Shown piece after piece: positions 17,435 through 25,175 of a DNA stretch of 42,679 nt; the stretch's first letter is position 1; the number at the start of each line of letters is the position of its first letter. This stretch comes from Phycisphaeraceae bacterium (GTDB taxonomy: Bacteria; Planctomycetota; Phycisphaerae; Phycisphaerales; Phycisphaeraceae). The stretch covers positions 1-42,679 of the forward strand of contig JAJDCX010000015.1 of assembly GCA_029260615.1 (NCBI GenBank). Reading direction: 5' to 3'. A program made the translations under genes and the position numbers. The notes below the pieces were generated by a model. That model saw nothing but the letters and a program-made list of their open reading frames with translations, had not been told where the DNA came from and did no database searches.

Positions 17435-20289
17435 CGCAGAAGCCCCCCGTCACCGCTCGCCTTGATCACAACCCGCCTCTGCATCACCGAATCCGCACAC
17501 ACCCGCTCTAACCCGTCGGGATACATCGGCGCATCATTCGGCGGCCAAAATGCCTGCTCACGCAACGCCCGGATCACCCCGTCCCTCGTTTCAATCGCCC
17601 CCGCAAGGTCGTCCACATCCCACTGCGCAAACGCCGGTCCAGCACCCTCATCCGACTTCGGCAGATTCATATAACCCAGCTCGATCGGCCCCGTGATATC
17701 CAACGCTCCACACAAATCCCGGTACAAAGGAAGTTGCAGATCAACCCAAGCCTTGCCGTTCTTTGGACCGGTACGATGCGTCTTCTCCGGCGGCTTCGCG
17801 GTGTCACCCGTCTTGTAATCGTAAACCCGATACCCCAGCGTGTCGTGCCGATCAATCCGATCAATCTTCCCTTTGATAGTAAACGCCTCACCATCCACCA
17901 CGACCTCGGCCCGCAGTTCCTCCTCGACATGTTCTATCCGCCACCCCTCTTCAATCAGCCTGGCTTGTGTGATAGCAAACGTGTCGAACCGCTGCCGCAT
18001 CTGCTCAACCTGAATACGCACCGCTGGCCTCGGGTCTTTCCCGAAACGCTTCTCCACCAGTGCATCAAGCCTCTCATCCAGATACTTCGCCACCCTGCGC
18101 GGGTCAGTGAACCCCCGCGCCTCATCCTGCCCAAACCCTTGCAACACCGCGTGCGCCAGTGTCCCAAACGACATCGGGTCCATCTCCACCGCCCGATCGT
18201 CCAACGTGTTCAGCCGCAACACATACCGAAGATAAAACCGGTACGGGCAAGCCAGGTACTGCCGAAACGCCGTCACATGCAACTCTTTCAACGGCTCGGG
18301 CGCGACCACCGGCCGGGGAATCAAAAAACGATCGACATCCCCGTGTTCCAACGGCAACGGTAGGGGGGCCGCCTCCGAATCCGCTTCCCCAAAGAACGAC
18401 CGAACCCGCTGCACCAGCGTCTTATCATCACAAGCCAGCAGCAGCCGGCTCGGCGTCAACGGGTCGCCATCATCACTCCGCCTCGCCGAGATCAGACTCA
18501 CCCCCACCCGCGACTGTGTGATCGCATTGAGCAACATCAGGTCACGCCCGTAACGGTGCGCATTGTCCTGCATCGACAACGCCGACCGCACCGAGTCCGG
18601 CAAAAAAGCGTCCGCATTGCGCGACGTTGGGATCAACCCCTCGTTCATCCCACATATCCCTAGTACCGGCGCATCATCCAATGCCAACTCGAGATACCCC
18701 AACATCTCAACCGCCGGCTCTCCCCCCTCATCCGGCAGCGACGCATCCGACAAACGATCCAGCGTCAACGCAATCGCCTGCGAAGCCGTCACGCTCGGGC
18801 ACGTCTGCACCTGTTCACCCAATTCCGACTGCTCACGCAACACCCCGGCTATCAATTCAAGGGACCGCCCCAACTGCCGATCGTCCGTGTCATGGTCATT
18901 TAAAAAAGTATCCGCATACACACGCCCCAACGCCTCCGCTATCGGCACGCTCCAGTTCGGTAACGGCCGACGCTCCGCTGGATGCACCGGCATCAACGCG
19001 ATCACCCCGGCACGCAACGCCTTGAGCTTCGTCTGCCGATCCGTCTGCCCCAGCCATTCCCCGGTGAGTTTCCCCTGCAGGTGCCGGGTCGCATATTGAT
19101 CCAGCAGTGTGATCCAGTCTTCTATCACCGGCCGCGCATCCTCACCCGCCCCCGTGTGATTCTGCAAATACACCTCGATGTCCGCATGACGCAGCAACCT
19201 CGCCAGCGCATCGTGCCGCTGCAGTTCCATGAACCCACCGAGCGCACGCAACAAAACCGCCGGCCGCGACTTCTGCGCCGGTGTACCCGCCGCGTGTCGA
19301 TTGACAACACCCGCCATATCAAGCGAACGCATCACCGCCTCGGCAAACTTTTCATCACCCAACCCAACCGTGATCTGGTCAGCACTCAACGTCTCGCCCT
19401 TAGCCCGCGCCCCATCTCTCGCCGCAGCAATGCGTGCCAGCAACTCCCCCGGCTGATCCGAAACACGCTCAACAAAACACACCTGCTCGGGTCGTAGTTC
19501 GACACCCTGATCCTGCCAGTACGCGCTCTTAAAAACACCCAACCCGTCGAACCCATCACCGTGCTGTTCCGGGGCCATCACCAACGCCGTCACCCGATCC
19601 CCAACCTGCCCCAACATCGCCGTCGCTACGTCATTCAGATCCGGCGTGGCGATCAACACAATCTGTGTGCTTTCATCACATCCACATCGCCCCTCCCGGA
19701 TCGCGCTAAGCCGTTCCGTGTTGCGATCCACCAGGTTCCCCGACGCCAGCGCACCGCGATACGCCTGATCGATTAAATCCAGCACCTCCCACCGCCGTTC
19801 GCCGCACAGGTCCACCGCCCGCTGCTCACACAGCCCAGGCACATCCGTAAACCCCATCCGATGACCAGCCAGATCGTCCCGCAGCGTGCGGAACTGCTTG
19901 CCCAACGACCACCACCCCGACACATCATCCTCCCCCGGCGGGTTAGCCACCAACTCAACCATCACATCTTCGGGCATCTGCCGCATCGCCCAGACCCACG
20001 CCAACGCGGATTCCAGATCGCCCGCCACCGCGCCGCCCGGCTGATAAAGAAGCTCCGGCAAACCCCCAGCCGTCACCACCCGTGGCGGGTTCAACACGCC
20101 GCCCGCCTGCTGCGCCGCCGTGACCAATATCTCCACCAACCGCCGACCCGCACGCCCAGCCGGGACCACCGCCACCACTTGCGAAAGATCCCACCCGCCC
20201 TCGCCCCGCCCAAAGTGTTCCCGCAGATACACCCCCGCCCGCCCAAGCGCCGGCCCATCCCATCCCAGAAAGTGTCGTGTGGTCGGCAT
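17431..20289 (-). CDS. addB: AddB-like PD-(D/E)XK exonuclease subunit
   Basis: Partner of AddA. The start is placed at the ATG at 20289 (MPTTRHFLGW; AGGG six bases upstream), giving 952 residues, rather than a TTG at 20343. The N-terminal ~600 residues look like a degenerate helicase without a Walker A. The nuclease lies near the end: CPYRFYLRYVL, FGTLAHAVLQGFG, IKGKIDRIDRH, then YDYKTGDT at 823-830 (D824, K826) and LQLPLYRDL. The CxxC...C triplet that closes the iron-sulphur cluster in Bacillus AddB is not visible after the nuclease, so this AddB probably lacks the cluster. The gene is first in the operon and is divergent from the TPR-YggX gene. Confidence 0.87.
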   Translation of the reverse strand: MPTTRHFLGWDGPALGRAGVYLREHFGRGEGGWDLSQVVAVVPAGRAGRRLVEILVTAAQQAGGVLNPPRVVTAGGLPELLYQPGGAVAGDLESALAWVWAMRQMPEDVMVELVANPPGEDDVSGWWSLGKQFRTLRDDLAGHRMGFTDVPGLCEQRAVDLCGERRWEVLDLIDQAYRGALASGNLVDRNTERLSAIREGRCGCDESTQIVLIATPDLNDVATAMLGQVGDRVTALVMAPEQHGDGFDGLGVFKSAYWQDQGVELRPEQVCFVERVSDQPGELLARIAAARDGARAKGETLSADQITVGLGDEKFAEAVMRSLDMAGVVNRHAAGTPAQKSRPAVLLRALGGFMELQRHDALARLLRHADIEVYLQNHTGAGEDARPVIEDWITLLDQYATRHLQGKLTGEWLGQTDRQTKLKALRAGVIALMPVHPAERRPLPNWSVPIAEALGRVYADTFLNDHDTDDRQLGRSLELIAGVLREQSELGEQVQTCPSVTASQAIALTLDRLSDASLPDEGGEPAVEMLGYLELALDDAPVLGICGMNEGLIPTSRNADAFLPDSVRSALSMQDNAHRYGRDLMLLNAITQSRVGVSLISARRSDDGDPLTPSRLLLACDDKTLVQRVRSFFGEADSEAAPLPLPLEHGDVDRFLIPRPVVAPEPLKELHVTAFRQYLACPYRFYLRYVLRLNTLDDRAVEMDPMSFGTLAHAVLQGFGQDEARGFTDPRRVAKYLDERLDALVEKRFGKDPRPAVRIQVEQMRQRFDTFAITQARLIEEGWRIEHVEEELRAEVVVDGEAFTIKGKIDRIDRHDTLGYRVYDYKTGDTAKPPEKTHRTGPKNGKAWVDLQLPLYRDLCGALDITGPIELGYMNLPKSDEGAGPAFAQWDVDDLAGAIETRDGVIRALREQAFWPPNDAPMYPDGLERVCADSVMQRRVVIKASGDGGLLR

Positions 20290-20511
20290 GTAAAACCCTG
20301 AACCCGCCAGCAGAAAACTTAGCCGCAAATCAACGCACATCAACGCGAATCAATCATACATACATTCTGCCTCTTGCCCCGCCATTCCCCCGTCTTTCCC
20401 CTCCCCCATTTGCGTTGATTCGTGTTCATTGGCGGCCAACAACCTCCGGCTCAATTCTTAATCTCGTGCCCCCGACTTGGCTTCGCGGATAACTTGTCTA
20501 TCCTATCCAGT

Positions 20512-21159
20512 ATGAGTACCACCGCAGAAGAACGTATCGCCCAGTGGGAGCAGATGGCCCGCGAAGCGCCCGACGACATGGCCTACTTCAGCCTCGCCAA
20601 CGCCTACAAGGACGCCGACCGCCCGCAGGACGCCCAGGACGCCTTCGCCAAGGCCATCGAGCTGAACCCCGGGATGAGCCGGGCCTACCAGCTCCGTGGC
20701 CAGGTCCTGATCCAGCTAGGCAAAGAAGATGAGGCCGGCCCGCTGCTGACCCAAGGCTACACCGTCGCCGCCGAACGCGGCGACGTGATGCCACAAAAAG
20801 CCATCGGCTCACTCTTAGAAAAGATCGGTCTGCCGATCCCCCAGGTTCAAGACGCAGCCGAACGCAAGAAAGAGGTCGAAGCATCCGGCGACACCGTCCT
20901 GGATCGACGCACCGGCAAGCCCCAGAACCGCCTCCCCGACCCGCCCATGCGCGGCCCCGTCGGCCTATTCATCTTCGACCACTTCGGCCAGGACACCTGG
21001 CGCGAATGGATCGGCCAGGGCACCAAGGTCATCAACGAACTACGCCTGGACTTCTCCAACGACCAGCACCAAGACATCTACGAGCAGAACATGCTCGACT
21101 GGCTACAGATCACGATGGATGAGGTCACCGAGTACGCCAAGCAGACCGAACAGGCGTAG
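20512..21159 (+). CDS. TPR protein fused to a YggX (Fe(II)-trafficking)-like domain
   Basis: 215 residues from the ATG at 20512; the frame opens earlier, but the upstream part has no protein-like character. Residues ~5-95 form TPR-like helical repeats (AYFSLANAYKDADRPQDA, FAKAIELNPGMSRAYQLRG). Residues ~144-200 match the fold of the small YggX protein: GPVGLFIFDHFGQDTW, then W166, then VINELRLDFSNDQHQDIYEQNM. YggX is a ~90-residue protein linked to iron-sulphur protection under oxidative stress. Its N-terminal cysteine has no counterpart here. The TPR part suggests docking to another protein. The stop is 5 bases from the end of the convergent sixA. The fusion is read from sequence; its role in iron handling is inference. 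Confidence 0.75.
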   Translation: MSTTAEERIAQWEQMAREAPDDMAYFSLANAYKDADRPQDAQDAFAKAIELNPGMSRAYQLRGQVLIQLGKEDEAGPLLTQGYTVAAERGDVMPQKAIGSLLEKIGLPIPQVQDAAERKKEVEASGDTVLDRRTGKPQNRLPDPPMRGPVGLFIFDHFGQDTWREWIGQGTKVINELRLDFSNDQHQDIYEQNMLDWLQITMDEVTEYAKQTEQA

Positions 21160-21164
21160 CGGGT

Positions 21165-21692
21165 TCATCGCATATCACGTTGGACCTGCTCTCTCCCGCC
21201 TCCTCCCAACCCCCGCAGCGCCCGCGGTGGCAACAACCACTTCAATACGCCCGGCCCCGGCGCCTCATCCGGGCGCAGCGGCGCATCAACCAACGCACAC
21301 GACGCCTTCTTCAATTCGATAAACCCCGGCAGCGTCTTGTGTGTGCACAGCGACTCGATGACCTCGCCGAGGATCGGTTCGTGCCCGACGATCAGGACCC
21401 GGTCTTCGTCTCGCTGTCGCAGCATATGGATCACCTCCACTGCCGAGCCGTCCGCGAGTACCGGAACAAGCTCCGGCGTCAGATCAAACAGATCACCCAG
21501 GATCCCGGCGGTCTGCCGTGCACGGTCCTTGGGGCTGGTGAGGATGACGTTAGGCCGATCCGCAAACCTCGCCAGACCGTTTGCCGCAGCGAGCGTCCGT
21601 TCGATCCCCAACGCCGACAACGGCCGATCCGCATCGGGAAAATCAGCACGCCCCGGCTCCGCGATCCCGTGACGGAAGATATAAAGCTGCAT
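21165..21692 (-). CDS. sixA: SixA-type phosphohistidine phosphatase
   Basis: A 175-residue member of the histidine phosphatase superfamily in its short SixA form. The catalytic RHG is at residues 7-9 (IFRHGIAEPG). The second arginine lies in SPKDRARQTA and the second histidine in VLIVGHEPILGE. SixA removes phosphate from phosphohistidine on phosphorelay or PTS proteins. The last ~30 residues (GLGGGGREQVQ) are an unrelated glycine- and arginine-rich tail. No Shine-Dalgarno precedes the ATG; instead a TAAACT hexamer ends 6 bases before it, consistent with a leaderless mRNA. It lies downstream of the phosphate transporter on the same strand. Confidence 0.88.
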   Translation of the reverse strand: MQLYIFRHGIAEPGRADFPDADRPLSALGIERTLAAANGLARFADRPNVILTSPKDRARQTAGILGDLFDLTPELVPVLADGSAVEVIHMLRQRDEDRVLIVGHEPILGEVIESLCTHKTLPGFIELKKASCALVDAPLRPDEAPGPGVLKWLLPPRALRGLGGGGREQVQRDMR

Positions 21693-21764
21693 AGAGGTAG
21701 TTTAACGGGGTTGGGGATTCGGGGTTAGCAGAGCGACAGGGATGACGTCCCGAAATTTGGTTTT

Positions 21765-21802
21765 CCCATCCCCAACTCCCAATCCCTAAACCCCAATCCC
21801 CC
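21765..21802 (-). other. G-quadruplex-type motif between pit and sixA
   Basis: The minus strand carries six runs of three to five G in 38 bases, with connecting loops of 2 to 4 bases (GGGGG-ATT-GGGG-TTTA-GGG-ATT-GGG-AGTT-GGGG-AT-GGG). It begins 2 bases after the phosphate transporter stop, so it would lie in that mRNA's 3' end. Similar G-rich sequence on the plus strand at 21708-21725 can partly pair with it. Confidence 0.6.
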
Positions 21803-21804
21803 AT

Positions 21805-23310
21805 TCATCCAAACGCCATCTGCAACGCATAGAAGAACACGATCGCCAGGCCCGCCCCCGCCGGGATGGTGATGACCCATGAAACGATGATGTCCCGGAC
21901 CGTGTTCAGGTTCAACGCCCCGATCCCCCGAGCCAGACCCACGCCCAACACCGCACCGACCAGGGTGTGTGTCGTCGAGATCGGCAGCTTGCAGACCGAT
22001 GCGATTAATATCGTCACCGCCGCCGCGAACTCGGCGCAGAAACCCCGGGACGGCGTGAGCTCGGTGATCCGTTTGCCCACCGTCATCATCACACGCCAGC
22101 CCCACGTCGCCAGCCCCACGACGATCCCCACGCCGCCGATCCCCAAGACCCACATCGGCACGGGTGATTCGGTTGCGACCTGCATGTTTTTGGCCGTCTC
22201 GATCACCGCGGCCAGCGGGGCGATCGCGTTGGCCACATCGTTGGACCCGTGCGCCAGCGCAACGAACCCCGCGCTGATGATCTGCAGGTAGATGAAGATG
22301 CGTTCGACGTTGTGATACACATGGCTGTCGGTGTTCCCCCGTGTCCGGTCACGGACCTGTTGGTAAAGAGACTCGGCCTCGTGCAGGGCACGCTTCGCCT
22401 GGTCCTGGGTTTCGCCCACCGCCGTGCTGTGGACACGGCGCAGGTGCATCAGGGCCTTGCTCATCGCCCGTGCCGTGTAAAGGTCCGCCTGAAGCCGGGC
22501 CAACGCCGGGTCGTCTGACTTGACCTTCCTTGCAAGACGCCGAGAGGTCAACGCCCCCGCGACCCCACTGAATAGCGAAACGCTTAGCCCGATCGTCAGG
22601 GGCCAAAAGTCCATCGGCTTAAGACCGAAGTTGTCTTTCCAGAACGGCTTGAGCCCCTTGAACGACAGCACCAGCATCATCGTCACCATCACGAAGAACA
22701 CGATGATTGGCGTCCACACCCGTGCCGCTGCCACCGGGTCAGGTCGGTAGAAAATCCGTTTCAAGATAAAGCGGAAGATGAAGTAGGCGATCGTCCCAGA
22801 CATCAACGGCGACACCACCCAACTCGCAACAATCGACGAGAGCCCGCCCTTGCCCCGCAGCGTGGTCAGGGCATTGAACCCGTCGCCGCCGAACCAGTTC
22901 ACCGCCTCGATCCCCCCGTACACGCAACCCACACCGACGATCGATCCGACGATCGAGTGCGTCGTAGACACCGGCCAACCAAAGTAGGACGCGATCTGCA
23001 GCCACGCCCCAGCCGCCAGCAGCGCCGCAAGCATCGCAAAACAGAACATCCGCGCACCGTCGGGGTCCACCTTGAATAGCTCGGTATCGATGATGCCCTT
23101 ACGGATGGTATCGGTGACGTGGGGCCCCAGGAAAAACGCCCCGCAGAACTCCATGATCGCCGCCAGGATCACCGCACGCCGCAGCGTTAGCGCCCCCGAG
23201 CCGACGCTGGTGCCCATCGCGTTGGCGACGTCGTTGGCCCCGATGTTCCAGGCCATGTACAGCCCAAAGGCCATCGCCAACCCGGTCAAAATCATCGCTT
23301 CAGTGCCCAT
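21805..23310 (-). CDS. pit: PiT family inorganic phosphate transporter
   Basis: A 501-residue inner-membrane carrier that imports metal-phosphate with protons or sodium. It shows the duplicated PiT signatures: GANDVANAMGTS near the N-terminus and GSNDVANAIAPL in the second half. Each half also has its STTH motif (WPVSTTHSIVGSIVG and LPISTTHTLVGAVLG). A soluble loop of ~120 residues in the middle contains many charged residues (SRRLARKVKSDD...). GGAG stands 5 bases before the ATG. It follows the DUF47 gene by 63 bases on the same strand, the usual PiT plus PhoU-like arrangement. Confidence 0.95.
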   Translation of the reverse strand: MGTEAMILTGLAMAFGLYMAWNIGANDVANAMGTSVGSGALTLRRAVILAAIMEFCGAFFLGPHVTDTIRKGIIDTELFKVDPDGARMFCFAMLAALLAAGAWLQIASYFGWPVSTTHSIVGSIVGVGCVYGGIEAVNWFGGDGFNALTTLRGKGGLSSIVASWVVSPLMSGTIAYFIFRFILKRIFYRPDPVAAARVWTPIIVFFVMVTMMLVLSFKGLKPFWKDNFGLKPMDFWPLTIGLSVSLFSGVAGALTSRRLARKVKSDDPALARLQADLYTARAMSKALMHLRRVHSTAVGETQDQAKRALHEAESLYQQVRDRTRGNTDSHVYHNVERIFIYLQIISAGFVALAHGSNDVANAIAPLAAVIETAKNMQVATESPVPMWVLGIGGVGIVVGLATWGWRVMMTVGKRITELTPSRGFCAEFAAAVTILIASVCKLPISTTHTLVGAVLGVGLARGIGALNLNTVRDIIVSWVITIPAGAGLAIVFFYALQMAFG

Positions 23311-23373
23311 CGGGTCTCCGAATCATCAGGTTCGTGGGTGGGTAGAGTTGGGGAACAGCGGCGGCCTGGCCTG

Positions 23374-24051
23374 TTACTTCTTCAGTTCCAGCGTTCGGCG
23401 GACCCGGTTCGCTAACCGTTCTGCCAGGTTCGACAGGTCACCGACCTGCTTGAACAACTTGGTCCACAAGAAGAACTCCCCGGTCGTTAGATCGCCCTCA
23501 TTGGCGAACAGGCTCTTGAGCATCTGCCGTTGGATCACATCGACTTCGTGTTCCATGAGAGCCACCTCCTCGACCATCCGCAGCACACGCTCGGCCTCGC
23601 CCCCGCCGAACCCGGTTTCCAGCAACTCGTCGAGTTGATTGATGATCGCACGCACCCCCTCGAACGCCTCGATGTTCTTATTCAGGAACGCATTGAAGTC
23701 GTCCGCCAGCCAGCCCGGCAGCGTCATCGCCTTGAACGTCAGCAGGATGCCGATGTTCTCCGCCTTATCCGCCAAGTTGTCCTGCACCGCCAGGATGTCC
23801 AATATCCGCGCCCGGTCGATCGCCATGAACATCCGCTTGGGCAGGTGGCTCTGGATATCGTGCTTGATCTGGTCCGCCTCATACTCCAGCGCCGACGTCT
23901 CCTCAGCCATCTTCTCGATCGCAGCATGGTCGCCTTGACGCAGGGCCTCGAACATCTGCTTAACCTTGTCCACGCACTGCGCGACCTTATCCATGTGGGC
24001 CTGCAGCGGGACGATCGGGGATTGGCCGAACAGTTTGGCAATGGTTCGCAT
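23374..24051 (-). CDS. DUF47 / PhoU-like phosphate transport accessory protein
   Basis: A 225-residue all-helical protein of the DUF47 (TIGR00153) family. It has the PhoU-type ExxxD-rich helices (SALEYEADQIKHDI, DNLADKAENIGILL, EHEVDVIQRQML) that bind metal clusters in PhoU relatives. It is located directly upstream of the PiT carrier and probably co-transcribed with it. The known role of such pairs is control or assistance of low-affinity phosphate uptake. No membrane segment is visible. The length fits the family, and the ATG lacks a clear Shine-Dalgarno. Confidence 0.92.
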   Translation of the reverse strand: MRTIAKLFGQSPIVPLQAHMDKVAQCVDKVKQMFEALRQGDHAAIEKMAEETSALEYEADQIKHDIQSHLPKRMFMAIDRARILDILAVQDNLADKAENIGILLTFKAMTLPGWLADDFNAFLNKNIEAFEGVRAIINQLDELLETGFGGGEAERVLRMVEEVALMEHEVDVIQRQMLKSLFANEGDLTTGEFFLWTKLFKQVGDLSNLAERLANRVRRTLELKK

Positions 24052-24107
24052 AGGGGGCTCTTTTCTTGAGATACGGGACGGTCTTTATAACCGCTGACCA
24101 GCGCCGG

Positions 24108-24611
24108 TCAAATGCCTTGGCCCGGGCCCCCGTCGGCCGTCGGTCCTGGGCCTTGCGAGCCCGATTTATCGGGTTGATTCGGGTCGATCTCACGTAAGTA
24201 CACCCACGAATAGATCCCCGTGTCGTGCCCGTCAGAAAACCGCAGACGCACCGCGTAATTCCCCACCATCTCGATCCCCTCCGCCGTGAGGGGCCCAGTT
24301 TGCCCAGCACTCGCGGGCATGACCGTCAGCGGATTCCTCGCCATCGCCTTACGCAACTCCTTGGCCTCCGCGGAAGGCGACAGCTTTCGCAGGTACGCGA
24401 TCGGATAAATAGACACCCGCCCGTCCGACCAGTGGATCGTCAAAGCCTTGTCTTTCTTCAGGTCCATGTGCTTGGGGCGCACCGTGGCCCCGTGACCCCC
24501 TTTAGGATCACCGCCCCCGGTTCCCCCGGCCCCGGTTCCCCCGGCCCCCCCAGAGCCGTCCCCCGAGTCGCCCCCAGATTTCTGGCTATGAAACTGGATA
24601 GGTTCGTGCAT
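24108..24611 (-). CDS. DUF971 (GBBH-like N-terminal) protein lacking the usual cysteines
   Basis: 167 residues. The first ~45 are a low-complexity Gly/Ser/Asp stretch (GDGSGGAGGTGAGG). The core (~47-145) is the DUF971 beta-domain: LTIHWSDGRVSIYPIAYLR, then YAVRLRFSDGHDTGIYSWVYLR. DUF971 proteins normally carry a CPCAxC-type motif after the first LR that binds metal; here that position reads KLSPSAEAKELR, and the whole protein has no cysteine. A role in iron-sulphur assembly, proposed for other DUF971 proteins, is therefore uncertain. A second low-complexity tail (GPGPTADGGPGQG) ends the protein. The neighbours give no functional clue. Confidence 0.8.
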   Translation of the reverse strand: MHEPIQFHSQKSGGDSGDGSGGAGGTGAGGTGGGDPKGGHGATVRPKHMDLKKDKALTIHWSDGRVSIYPIAYLRKLSPSAEAKELRKAMARNPLTVMPASAGQTGPLTAEGIEMVGNYAVRLRFSDGHDTGIYSWVYLREIDPNQPDKSGSQGPGPTADGGPGQGI

Positions 24612-24677
24612 GGTCAGACGCGCTCGTTTTCAATACTTCCCCCACAATCCCCAGCGTAATCGCCGGGGCCGGGGCAT

Positions 24678-25085
24678 TCACTCTGGGCTTTGTTTCATCG
24701 ACGATCGCATCTGCTTGGCGTGATCCAGCAATTGATCCGCATCAACATCCTCCGCCAGCGGCTGCTCGTCCATCGTGAAGTGCCAGCTCAGTTCAGCCTT
24801 GTTCCTCGGCACCGCCTCGGCAACCAGGTCAATCCCCGGCGTCTCCCACCAAGGAGCCTTTGCCTTCTGCGTCGTCCACAACGGCTGGTAACCCTCCGCC
24901 TCAAGCCGCACGTCATACACCCCATAAAAAACAAACGGCACCGTCACCGGCGTCCGCCCAACCTCATTGTCATTCAGATAAACCAACGCACCCGCCGGCT
25001 CGCTGGTGATCGAGATAGTACGCTGCACACAACCCACACCAAGCAGGCACAGCACAGTCAACAGCAGTAGGGCGGTTCGCTTCAT
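24678..25085 (-). CDS. PEGA domain lipoprotein
   Basis: 135 residues from the ATG at 25085. The longer frame to 25169 is rejected because MKRTALLLLTVLCLLGVGC is a textbook lipoprotein signal, with the lipobox LGVGC supplying the lipidated cysteine. A PEGA domain follows (ISITSEPAGALVYLNDNEVGRTPVTVPF...YDVRLEAEGY), a small surface-layer-type beta-domain. The last 60 residues are hydrophilic and unrecognised. The protein should sit on a membrane facing the periplasm, where it may bind cell-wall or surface structures. Function beyond that is not visible. Confidence 0.85.
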   Translation of the reverse strand: MKRTALLLLTVLCLLGVGCVQRTISITSEPAGALVYLNDNEVGRTPVTVPFVFYGVYDVRLEAEGYQPLWTTQKAKAPWWETPGIDLVAEAVPRNKAELSWHFTMDEQPLAEDVDADQLLDHAKQMRSSMKQSPE

Positions 25086-25175
25086 GCACAGAATTGTAAC
25101 ACCCCCGCCCCCCGTGTGTGAATCCCCCTTTATAAAGCCACAGATGTCATCCGCGGACTCTGAACACAACTCGAA

